Shown here: one piece after another, positions 1 through 5,849 of the stretch | Layout: every line of letters begins with the position of its first letter | How positions within the stretch are numbered: position 1 is the first letter of the stretch | Assembly: GCA_027858215.1 (NCBI GenBank) | Contig: JAQIDD010000334.1 | Span: 1 to 7,237 of the forward strand | Reading direction: 5' to 3' | DNA: 7,237 nt | From: Candidatus Delongbacteria bacterium | GTDB taxonomy: Bacteria; Bacteroidota; Bacteroidia; Bacteroidales; ML635J-15 | Translations under genes and position numbers: made by a program | The notes under the pieces: model-generated | The model's database searches: none | Told to the model about the DNA's origin: nothing | Seen by the model: the letters and a program-made list of their open reading frames with translations, nothing else

Positions 1-6
1 GATACT

Positions 7-153
7 GATACTGTCTCTAAAAAGTGGTAAAGTGAGCTTTTTCTAAATTAGAGTTTTAAACCAAAAAACTATAAAGAAATGAAAAAACTCAACTTTATAC
101 AGGAGCAAATAACAGAAATTTTATCAAAAATAACATCAATAAAAAAGAAGTAA
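7..153 (+). mobile_element. Possible truncated left end of an insertion sequence, with a 24-codon ORF remnant
   Basis: The sequence opens with a GATACT direct duplication, followed by ACTGTCTCTAAAAAGTGG. That string resembles the CTGTCTC/CTGTCC-type terminal inverted repeats of several IS families; I cannot name the family, though IS256-like elements are one candidate. At 79-153 lies an ORF of 24 codons (MKKLNFIQEQITEILSKI..., TAA at 151-153). It reads like the first residues of a real protein, such as a transposase N-terminus, before breaking into a lysine-rich end and a stop four bases from the ftcD stop codon. The inference is that an IS inserted downstream of ftcD and all but its left end was later lost. 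The second terminal repeat is not visible, and the ORF could equally be chance in AT-rich DNA. It has no Shine-Dalgarno sequence or recognisable promoter. Confidence 0.28.
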
Positions 154-157
154 ACTA

Positions 158-1852
158 TTACAATTTAGGTTCTGTAATATCCATAATTTCTTTTTCAAGC
201 TTTATGGCTTTATCTTCAATGTCAGCGGCTTCTTTCAGTATTTTAGCAACAAAAGACTTATCCTCAAATCCGCCTGTATTAATGCGTACATTGAGATGAG
301 CGCCACGAACACCAGCGACAGCAGCAATGGCTCCAACTGCAGCATCAGAAACCGAATTGGGATTGCCTATATCAGCCATGGCTTTCATCACTTCCATGCT
401 TTCGTAGCACACTTTCATGGTTTTCAGCGGCACTTCGATAGCATAACGTGTGGCATCGTTGATTGCCTTTTTTCTGGCTACCTTTTCTTCTTCTGTCTTT
501 TTGGGCAACCCAAAGGCATCCATAATCTTATTGAAAGCATGGGTATCTTCATCCACGAGGTGCAACAATTCATCGTGATATTTTTTTCCTTTTTCGGCCC
601 ATTGGCTAAACTCTTCCCAACGCTCATCCCATCCACGCTTGTGGGATGAAAGGTTAGCCACCATGGTACCCAGGGCAGCACCCAAAGCCCCCATGTATGC
701 AGCTATCGAACCACCACCGGGAGCGGGGGATTCAGAAGCAGTCTCCCACATAAAATCCGACAGGTTCATATCCACCAGTTTTTTGGTATCATCCTGTTTT
801 TGCATGGCATATTCGATGATTTTGTCTTCCGGTTTAAATTCATACAAATCATCCAGCCCCATGGATTTTACAGCTATATTAATTAGCTCCTTATCGGAAA
901 CACCAAGGGAGCGGTTTTGCTTTCTCAGGAAATACCGTCCGGCATCAAGCATAGCTTCCAGTGGCATAAGGCCTACAAGTTCCGAGCCGGTTACCCGCAA
1001 TCCCCTTTCGGTGGCTTTTTTACAAACTTCATCAAACGCTTCATGAACCGACGTAACATTGATGTTAGTCAGGTTCATGGATATCTGTGCGATACCATAT
1101 TCTTCAATAAACCATCCAATGCCTTTTACAGCCTTCAGGGTACCTGGAATCCAGACCTGCTTGCCGTTTTCATCTTTTACAAACGGGCCGGTAAGTGGAT
1201 TGCCTTTGCGCTTTTTTCGGCCTTTCTCGCGTACATCAAAAGCCATTGCATTGGCACGTCGTGTGGAAGTTGTATTCAAATTGACATTGAAGGCCACAAG
1301 AAAATCACGTGCACCAACGGCGGTAACACCTGTTTTTGCCACCGAATCGGTAAATTCTGCCGGGCCGTAGTCGGGTTTCCATTCGTCAGTTGTTATACGG
1401 TCGGACAATGCTTCATATTCACCTGCCCTGCAATTGGCCAGGTTTTTTCGTTCTTCGGTATAAGCTGCATGTTCATAGCAATACACTGGAATGCCAAGTT
1501 CTTCTCCTACTCTTTTCGCCAGTTTCCGTGCATATTCCACCGTTTCTTCCATGGTAATGCCTTTCACCGGCACAAGGGGGCAAACATCTGTGGCTCCAAA
1601 CCGGGGGTGGGCACCACTGTGTTTTCTCATATCAATCAACTCCGATGCCTTACGTATGCCACATATGGCGGCCTCCATAACTGGCTCTGGCTCACCTACA
1701 AAAGTCACAACGGTACGATTGGTAGCTTGTCCCGGATCAACATCCAGCAGGGAGATGCCCTCCACTGATTCGATAGCATCCGTTATTTGTTTAATCACGG
1801 ACATGTCACATCCTTCACTAAAATTGGGAACACATTCGATTAGTTTTTTCAT
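158..1852 (-). CDS. ftcD: Bifunctional glutamate formimidoyltransferase / formimidotetrahydrofolate cyclodeaminase
   Basis: This 564-residue cytoplasmic enzyme performs the last step of the formiminoglutamate branch of histidine degradation. It moves the formimino group from formiminoglutamate to tetrahydrofolate, releasing glutamate, then deaminates it to 5,10-methenyl-THF and ammonia. The transferase half spans about residues 1-330. It starts with IECVPNFSEG and contains RKHSGAHPRFGATD at 76-89, with His82 at the position of the catalytic histidine known from mammalian FTCD. A linker includes GSELVGLMPLEA (289-300). The cyclodeaminase half spans about 355-564, with SPAPGGGS (375-382), the acidic DEDTHAF segment (434-440) and GNPNSVSDAAVGA (497-509). 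Length is close to the roughly 540 residues of animal FTCD, so both domains look intact. The start is the only ATG directly ahead of the conserved N-terminus. No promoter element is evident in the 39 bp upstream, so it is probably read from the DUF4197 transcript. No hutH, hutU or hutI lies in the window. Confidence 0.96.
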   Translation of the reverse strand: MKKLIECVPNFSEGCDMSVIKQITDAIESVEGISLLDVDPGQATNRTVVTFVGEPEPVMEAAICGIRKASELIDMRKHSGAHPRFGATDVCPLVPVKGITMEETVEYARKLAKRVGEELGIPVYCYEHAAYTEERKNLANCRAGEYEALSDRITTDEWKPDYGPAEFTDSVAKTGVTAVGARDFLVAFNVNLNTTSTRRANAMAFDVREKGRKKRKGNPLTGPFVKDENGKQVWIPGTLKAVKGIGWFIEEYGIAQISMNLTNINVTSVHEAFDEVCKKATERGLRVTGSELVGLMPLEAMLDAGRYFLRKQNRSLGVSDKELINIAVKSMGLDDLYEFKPEDKIIEYAMQKQDDTKKLVDMNLSDFMWETASESPAPGGGSIAAYMGALGAALGTMVANLSSHKRGWDERWEEFSQWAEKGKKYHDELLHLVDEDTHAFNKIMDAFGLPKKTEEEKVARKKAINDATRYAIEVPLKTMKVCYESMEVMKAMADIGNPNSVSDAAVGAIAAVAGVRGAHLNVRINTGGFEDKSFVAKILKEAADIEDKAIKLEKEIMDITEPKL

Positions 1853-1891
1853 AATTTATTGTATTTTAAGATATTTGTTAATCAAACTTTA

Positions 1892-2632
1892 TTACGAACC
1901 AAACACTTTTTTCAGTAAATCCGTTACGCGTTTTTCAGGATTTTCCCGGATTTGTTGCTCCTCATTAGCAATTAACACAAACAAACCATCAATTGTTTTC
2001 TCAGTTACGTATTCATCCAAATCCGGGTTTATTTCCGGATCCCCGGATATTATCCTTACCCTGTTGTATGTTTTGATGATTGGCTCCCAGTGTTTGGTAA
2101 GCTGCACCTGTGACGTCACTTTTTCAACTTCAGGATAACAAATATTTTCAAGTTCATCCCTGGTTTTTCGTTCAAAATAACGGGTAGCAGCATCGTTTTC
2201 ACCTTTCAATATGTCACGGGCATCTTTGATTGTCATTTCTTTAAGCACTCTCATAAATATAGGTTTCACTTCTGTGGAAGCATTTTCAGCAGCCCGGTTC
2301 AGCGTTTTTTCAAATTCCTCAACCTGCCTTTCCATACCAAAATCCATGGCTGCTTCACGTACTTTATAAGCCTCCATGGGAAAATGCACTTTAATTTTTT
2401 GATTCTGATAAAACCCATTCGTTCGGGATGCTTTGTTTACAGAATTTACAATTCCGATTTCCAATGCTTCAGACAGTCCATCCCGGATTTCTGTCTCTGA
2501 AAGCCCCGAGGTAGTTCCGTAGTTATCCGGCAATTGCTCTAATACTTCACAAGATGTTAATAACCCGGCAAGAACACTCACATAAAAAATTGCTTTTATG
2601 TTCAATAATATTCTATTTTTGTACAGCATCAT
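1892..2632 (-). CDS. DUF4197 domain-containing lipoprotein
   Basis: This is a 246-residue predicted lipoprotein of unknown function. The N-terminus has a basic region (K5, R7, K13), a hydrophobic core and the lipobox LTSC, so cleavage and lipidation are expected at Cys28. From about residue 35 it follows the DUF4197 pattern: LPD then GLSETEIRDGLSEALEIG, a segment around NGFYQNQKIKVHFP, the helix ending in LNRAAENAS, TIKDARDILKG followed by ATRYFERKT, and the C-terminal DEYVTEKTIDGLF and RVTDLLKKVFGS. The domain is complete and ends almost exactly at the stop, as is usual in this family. The start is one of two adjacent ATG codons (2632 or 2629). It is first in a probable two-gene minus-strand unit with ftcD, 39 bp downstream. 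A -7 element (TAACTTTG) lies upstream, inside the divergent START gene. Family membership is secure, but no biochemical role is known to me. Confidence 0.92.
   Translation of the reverse strand: MMLYKNRILLNIKAIFYVSVLAGLLTSCEVLEQLPDNYGTTSGLSETEIRDGLSEALEIGIVNSVNKASRTNGFYQNQKIKVHFPMEAYKVREAAMDFGMERQVEEFEKTLNRAAENASTEVKPIFMRVLKEMTIKDARDILKGENDAATRYFERKTRDELENICYPEVEKVTSQVQLTKHWEPIIKTYNRVRIISGDPEINPDLDEYVTEKTIDGLFVLIANEEQQIRENPEKRVTDLLKKVFGS
2590..2621 (+). promoter_or_regulatory. Bacteroidota-type promoter for the START-domain gene
   Basis: TTG at 2590-2592, 21 bp of spacer, then TATTTTTG at 2614-2621 match the Bacteroidota -33/-7 pattern (TTG, 19-21 bp, TAnnTTTG). Transcription should begin near 2626-2628, leaving a leader of about 16-18 nt before the ATG at 2644. 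The whole element lies inside the first codons of the divergent lipoprotein gene. The motif match is seen directly; its activity is inferred. Confidence 0.6.
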
Positions 2633-2643
2633 AATGGTTATAA

Positions 2644-3270
2644 ATGTATAAAAATTCTAAATCAGTGCAAAGTTACAAGTTTATTTTCATAATTATGCTT
2701 GCCTTTTTTGTGTTGGAAAACCTCTATGCTCAATCAGAATGGGAACTGCAAAAAGAAACAGATGAAATTAAGGTGTATTTTAAACAATCTGATGCAGAAA
2801 CCTATTGCGTTAAAGTTGAAACCAGTTTTCCCGTGCATTATCAACTCTTGATTGACGAGGTTTTTCAAAACATAACAGAGTATCCGGAATGGATTTACAG
2901 GTGTGCAGAAGCAAAATGGCTTGACAAAAATGAAGACTACCGTATATTATATACCGTTTCCAGTATTCCCTGGCCTTTTCAAGACAGGGATGTGGTAACA
3001 AAAATGTTGCATCCCAAAATCAAAGGAAAAATCATCATCCTGCACAGTTATTCAGTTCCTGATTATATCCCCGATAAAGCGAATTTAAAACGCCAGGAAT
3101 TTTCTGAAGTGTGCTGGTACCTGACGCCTGGCGAGAATAATGTGCAAATTACATATCACCTGACGATAAAGGTCACAGAAAATATCCCTGACTTTATCCT
3201 CAAAATGGTTGCCTGCAAAGGCCCATACGAGAGTTTTAAAAATCTTCATGTCAGGTTATCTGAAAAATAA
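2644..3270 (+). CDS. Exported START-domain (lipid-binding, helix-grip fold) protein
   Basis: This 208-residue protein has a signal peptide of about 29 residues: Lys/Ser-rich start, hydrophobic core FIFIIMLAFFVL, and likely cleavage in LYA-Q at 29/30. The mature part matches bacterial START-domain proteins: WELQKETDEIKVYFK (33-47), FPVHYQLLIDEVFQNITEYPEWIYRC (62-87), the family signature PWPFQDRDVV (109-118), a CWYLTP strand (157-162) and a C-terminal helix IPDFILKMVACKGPYESFKNL (181-201). START domains bind hydrophobic ligands such as sterols or phospholipids in a deep pocket; the ligand here cannot be read from sequence. Its location is probably periplasmic. The first ATG is preferred because the next Met (residue 18) would cut into the signal peptide. 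An out-of-frame five-codon ORF (MVINV, 2634-2651) overlaps this start. The divergent lipoprotein starts only 11 bp away. Confidence 0.88.
   Translation: MYKNSKSVQSYKFIFIIMLAFFVLENLYAQSEWELQKETDEIKVYFKQSDAETYCVKVETSFPVHYQLLIDEVFQNITEYPEWIYRCAEAKWLDKNEDYRILYTVSSIPWPFQDRDVVTKMLHPKIKGKIIILHSYSVPDYIPDKANLKRQEFSEVCWYLTPGENNVQITYHLTIKVTENIPDFILKMVACKGPYESFKNLHVRLSEK
2668..2675 (-). promoter_or_regulatory. -7 promoter element for the DUF4197-ftcD unit
   Basis: On the minus strand this reads TAACTTTG, followed by CA, an exact TAnnTTTG match in a common Bacteroidota context. The start site would be near 2661-2663, giving a leader of about 30 nt to the lipoprotein ATG at 2632. No TTG is visible at the usual -33 spacing, so the call rests on the -7 element and its position. 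It lies within the coding sequence of the START gene. Confidence 0.5.
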
Positions 3271-3341
3271 CTATCCAGGCACATACAATGGTAACATCTA
3301 CCAAATGAGAAAAAGATAATTGGATTACAGTTCATAAAAAC

Positions 3342-3448
3342 GATAGCACGTTTGCACGATGGCGTGATTGCACGATGGCACGATAGGGAGGGGGTGATAG
3401 AGAGAGGGTGAGATGGTGTGATGGTGTGATTGTGAGGGGATGAGAAGG
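3342..3448. repeat. Degenerate 8-bp tandem repeat, consensus GATGGYRY
   Basis: About 13 consecutive 8-bp units fill this intergenic stretch. The clearest are GATAGCAC (3342), GATGGCGT (3358), GATTGCAC (3366), GATGGCAC (3374), GATAGGGA (3382), GATAGAGA (3396), GATGGTGT (3412 and again 3420) and GATTGTGA (3428). A short unit GGGGGT at 3390-3395 shifts the phase by 2 bp between the two halves. The left half uses mostly GCAC/GCGT endings, while the right half uses GTGT or GAGA and is almost pure G, A and T on this strand. It sits between the START and SDR genes, ending about 90 bp before the SDR start. On the minus strand it creates a meaningless open frame rich in ITPS-like repeats. Similar low-complexity stretches are, from memory, seen between genes in other Bacteroidota. 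Function is unknown. Confidence 0.85.
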
Positions 3449-3540
3449 TAAATTTACACATTCATTGGTTACTCAAAAATTCATTACCCCAAACACAACT
3501 TTTTTTCAATTCATGCGTATATACTTTAAATCTCTGCATT

Positions 3541-4347
3541 ATGAACCAACGTAAAGTAGTATTAATAACAGGTGCTTCATCCGGCATAGGATTGGCCCTT
3601 TCCAGAGAATATGCTAAGAGAGATTTTGCAGTGGTTATGGCTGCCAGAAGCAAAGATAAGCTTAATCAGTACGCAGGAGCATTGTCAAAGAAAGCAGAAG
3701 CGTTAGCTGTTCAGACAGATATTACTAACCAGGAAGATTGTAAAAACCTCATCGAAAAAACAATTGAAAAACACGGGCGCATAGATATCCTTATCAACAA
3801 TGCAGGTATTTCCATGCGAGCTTTGTTCGAAGACATGGACCTCACCGTAATGCGTCACCTGATGGATGTCAATTTCTGGGGAACGGTTTATTGCACACAA
3901 TATGCCTTACCATGGCTTGTAAAGACTGAAGGGACCGTAGTTGGAGTTACATCCGTTGCAGGAATACATGGTTTGCCTGCCCGTTCAGGATACAGCGCTT
4001 CTAAATTTGCGATGCAGGGGTTTCTCGAAGCCTTGCGTATTGAAAATTTACACAAAAATTTGCATGTTTTGATTATAGCACCGGGGTTCACAGCCAGTAA
4101 TGTAAGAAAATCAGCACTTACTGCTGATGGCACACCACAGGGAACATCCCCGCGTGACGAAAGCAACATGATGTCCCCAGAAAAAGTCGCCCGGAAAATA
4201 TACAAAGCCATACGGCAACGGCGGCGGTTTGTTGTACTTACCACAGCCGGGGTTATTACAAATCTTGTCAAAAAGTTCTGGCCTGCATTTCTTGACCGGG
4301 CATTTTTCAAAGCCATGAAAAACGAACCCGATTCACCATTAAAATAA
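3541..4347 (+). CDS. Classical short-chain dehydrogenase/reductase (SDR)
   Basis: This 268-residue, probably cytoplasmic NAD(P)(H)-dependent oxidoreductase has a complete Rossmann fold. The cofactor glycine motif TGASSGIG is at residues 10-17, Asp60 follows the third strand (QTDIT), and NNAG is at 86-89. The catalytic tetrad is complete: Asn111 (DVNFWG), Ser138 (VTSVAG), and Tyr151 with Lys155 in YSASK. PGF at 181-183 is the usual post-catalytic turn. The second strand ends in AARS, and Arg36 there favours NADP(H), an inference from the classical-SDR rule. The C-terminal segment, NLVKKFWPAFLDRAFF (241-256), is rich in aromatic residues and could contact membrane or substrate, as in DHRS7-like SDRs. 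The substrate cannot be predicted. The start fits the family, with strand one beginning at residue 5. No clear TAnnTTTG lies in the 90 bp upstream, and the neighbouring genes give no pathway. Confidence 0.94.
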   Translation: MNQRKVVLITGASSGIGLALSREYAKRDFAVVMAARSKDKLNQYAGALSKKAEALAVQTDITNQEDCKNLIEKTIEKHGRIDILINNAGISMRALFEDMDLTVMRHLMDVNFWGTVYCTQYALPWLVKTEGTVVGVTSVAGIHGLPARSGYSASKFAMQGFLEALRIENLHKNLHVLIIAPGFTASNVRKSALTADGTPQGTSPRDESNMMSPEKVARKIYKAIRQRRRFVVLTTAGVITNLVKKFWPAFLDRAFFKAMKNEPDSPLK

Positions 4348-4394
4348 TTTTTTATTTTCGTTTTACCAATATTAACCACTTAATGACCTGAGAT

Positions 4395-4823
4395 ATGAGA
4401 AAATATTTACCTGCTTTTTTAATGATGTTATTTGCTTCGGGTATAAACGCTCAAACTTATTCTGTAGAAGTAAAAGTAAACAATGTAAAATCAGACGATG
4501 GATACATCAGTGTTGATCTTTATAACAGTGCTGAAACGTTCCCATCAGACGAAGAAGAAGATGTATTCATGGGGAAAAAGGCTAAAGCGTGCCAGGGAAG
4601 CACCACGGTAAGATTTGACAGTGTTCCTCCGGGCAAATACGCCATGGCCATATTGCACGATGAAAATGACAATGACAAGATGGATAAAAATTGCTTGGGA
4701 ATACCTAAAGAAGGGGATTGCTTTTCTGAGAATGCAAAAGCAAATTTTGGGAAACCAAAATTTGAAGAAGCCGACTTCAGGGTGCGCGGGGATGTTTATA
4801 CCACCGTTTTTATGAATTACTAA
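4395..4823 (+). CDS. Secreted DUF2141 domain-containing protein
   Basis: This 142-residue protein has a signal peptide of about 19 residues (MRKYLPAFLMMLFASGINA, then Q20) with the A-Q end common in Bacteroidota. The mature domain matches DUF2141: VEVKVNNVKSDDGYISVDLYNS (24-45), the VPPGKYAMAILHDENDND stretch (77-94), and the diagnostic LGIPKEGDCFSENA (101-114) followed by KPKFEEADF (120-128). The predicted fold is a small beta sandwich. The acidic run DENDNDKMD (89-97) resembles a calcium-binding loop, but that is only a resemblance. Three cysteines (66, 100, 109) remain in the exported part, so a disulfide is possible. Function of the family is unknown; it is exported to the periplasm or beyond. 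It follows the SDR gene by 47 bp and might be co-transcribed; a TATTTTCG in the gap is one base from the -7 consensus but has no -33 partner. Confidence 0.9.
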   Translation: MRKYLPAFLMMLFASGINAQTYSVEVKVNNVKSDDGYISVDLYNSAETFPSDEEEDVFMGKKAKACQGSTTVRFDSVPPGKYAMAILHDENDNDKMDKNCLGIPKEGDCFSENAKANFGKPKFEEADFRVRGDVYTTVFMNY

Positions 4824-4921
4824 CACATCCTACCCCTTGGTATTCATTGTTCCTGTACGGATAATCATACAACCTGTGGTATAACATCATTGCGATTTAA
4901 CATTCTTACATTTTTTTTCAA

Positions 4922-4929
4922 TATCTTTG
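4922..4929 (+). promoter_or_regulatory. -7 promoter element immediately before the USP-like gene
   Basis: TATCTTTG is an exact TAnnTTTG match whose last base is 7 nt before the ATG at 4937. Transcription would therefore start within about 0-3 nt of the start codon, giving a leaderless or nearly leaderless mRNA. No TTG is found at 19-21 bp upstream; the nearest, at 4890-4892, is 29 bp away. Confidence 0.5.
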
Positions 4930-4936
4930 TTCTCCT

Positions 4937-5746
4937 ATGAAAGAACAACCGGTGCTATGTTTCGTTGATTTTACTGACATCACAGATAACCTGAAACTGT
5001 GGGCAGGATTTGTGCATAAAAAAACAGGACGTCCCATTGATTTGCTTTTCGTCAGGGATAACAACACACACATTGTGTTTGGCAGTGATGTTGATGATTC
5101 CACCATTGAAAAAAAACTGGATGCATTTCGGACGAATGCCGGCATCACATCAGGAGACAATTACATCAAAGAAGGATGTAATTGTACTTTGATCAGCAGT
5201 ATAGCTGAAAGCAAAGATGCCATATACACCCTGATCCCGGTACACAAATACAACGATGTGCAGTTTTTAAATGGAAAAACGGTGGTAAAAATGCTCAGAA
5301 AATCCCGTATTCCGGGGCTTATTATTCCTGAAAAAAACAAGTTTACGCCGCCTCAATCAGTGAGTACGATAGCCAATTTTCGCCGGGCACAAAAAATAAC
5401 AGCACCATGGTTGGTTCACCTGTCCAAATACCTGGACCTGAAAATCAACATGTTTATGCCTGCCAACGGCGAACAACAAGTAAAGCACAATTTTTCATTC
5501 CTCAGGCAATTTTGTGAAGATCATGGCATCACACCGGAACCCAATACATCAGCATCAGGCATAAAAACTGACAAACACCTTCTGAAGCAGCTTATAGGAA
5601 ACATTCACATGCTTCATTTGGGTCCTCAACCCGGTTTTTTTGACCGTTTATTTGGGGATAATGATGCCAGGCTTGTTTCCAATAAGTACGGGACACCGGT
5701 TTTTTGTGTCAATTCACGTGATGACCTGCTTGTTCCTTGTACATAA
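4937..5746 (+). CDS. Divergent tandem universal-stress-protein-like protein
   Basis: This 269-residue predicted cytoplasmic protein looks like two degenerate UspA-type alpha/beta domains in tandem. Domain one runs from strand PVLCFVDFTD (5-14) to GKTVVKMLRKSRIPGLIIPEK (113-133), the typical USP ending in which a helix leads into a strand ending in a proline. Domain two begins near residue 140 and ends with ARLVSNKYGTPVFCVNSRDD (244-263), the same helix-strand pattern. The nucleotide motif of ATP-binding USPs, G-2x-G-9x-G-S/T, is not evident in either half, so if it is a USP it probably does not bind ATP in the usual way. Five cysteines are present, two as CNC at 81-83. The start is fixed by the first core strand at residue 5 and by the lack of other nearby Met codons. 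It has its own promoter element and a hairpin over its stop codon. USP assignment is by pattern and is moderate in confidence; the gene itself is secure. Confidence 0.72.
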   Translation: MKEQPVLCFVDFTDITDNLKLWAGFVHKKTGRPIDLLFVRDNNTHIVFGSDVDDSTIEKKLDAFRTNAGITSGDNYIKEGCNCTLISSIAESKDAIYTLIPVHKYNDVQFLNGKTVVKMLRKSRIPGLIIPEKNKFTPPQSVSTIANFRRAQKITAPWLVHLSKYLDLKINMFMPANGEQQVKHNFSFLRQFCEDHGITPEPNTSASGIKTDKHLLKQLIGNIHMLHLGPQPGFFDRLFGDNDARLVSNKYGTPVFCVNSRDDLLVPCT

Positions 5747-5754
5747 AAGGAACA
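5731..5754 (+). terminator. Hairpin spanning the USP-like stop codon
   Basis: TGTTCCTT (5731-5738) and AAGGAACA (5747-5754) form a perfect 8-bp stem with an 8-nt loop containing the TAA stop codon at 5744-5746. No run of T follows, so this is not a standard intrinsic terminator. It could protect the 3' end, act as a weak terminator, or be chance. Confidence 0.35.
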
Positions 5755-5778
5755 TTGAGATAATTTCAGGCATATTCC

Positions 5779-5808
5779 TTGTGCATAGATGAAATATACA
5801 TAATTTTG
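5779..5808 (+). promoter_or_regulatory. Bacteroidota-type promoter for the RlmL-like methyltransferase gene
   Basis: TTG at 5779-5781, 19 bp of spacer, then TAATTTTG at 5801-5808 give a full match to the Bacteroidota -33/-7 pattern. The start site is expected near 5813-5815, giving a leader of about 35 nt. This suggests the methyltransferase is transcribed separately from the USP-like gene. The leader contains a three-codon ORF (ATG AAA TTA TAA, 5837-5848) ending one base before the gene's ATG. Confidence 0.65.
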
Positions 5809-5849
5809 TAAGCTTTTATTTGATTACCGCTCAGCAATGAAATTATAAT

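Noticed and set aside
917..1768. Plus-strand open frame of 283 codons opposite ftcD
   Set aside because: It lies entirely antisense to the well-supported FtcD coding sequence and shows no recognisable domain; long open antisense frames are common opposite real genes.
2024..2050. Cluster of CCGG/GGATCC-like palindromes
   Set aside because: It lies within conserved DUF4197 codons (ISGDPEINPD) and is explained by Gly/Pro/Asp codon use.
1491..2138. Plus-strand open frame of 215 codons running across the ftcD/DUF4197 junction
   Set aside because: Antisense to two secure genes, Ser/Thr/Pro-rich composition typical of a shadow frame, no domain.
3289..3303. Small inverted repeat TGGTA/TACCA after the START gene as a terminator
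   Set aside because: Only a 5-bp stem with a 5-nt loop and no T-tract; expected often by chance.
3386..3439. G-quadruplex in the G-rich half of the repeat
   Set aside because: Four G-runs exist but the gaps between them (about 11 and 27 nt) are too long for a canonical quadruplex.
3342..3448. CRISPR array or phage attachment site
   Set aside because: Units are 8 bp and contiguous with no spacers, there are no cas genes, and no integrase or tRNA is nearby.
3246..3461. Minus-strand open frame of 71 codons with ITPS-like repeats
   Set aside because: The repeats come from translating the 8-bp DNA array; the frame overlaps the end of the START gene, has no protein-like composition, and has no promoter or family resemblance.
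3888..4379. Minus-strand open frame of 163 codons opposite the SDR gene
   Set aside because: Fully explained as the complement of a complete SDR with all catalytic residues.
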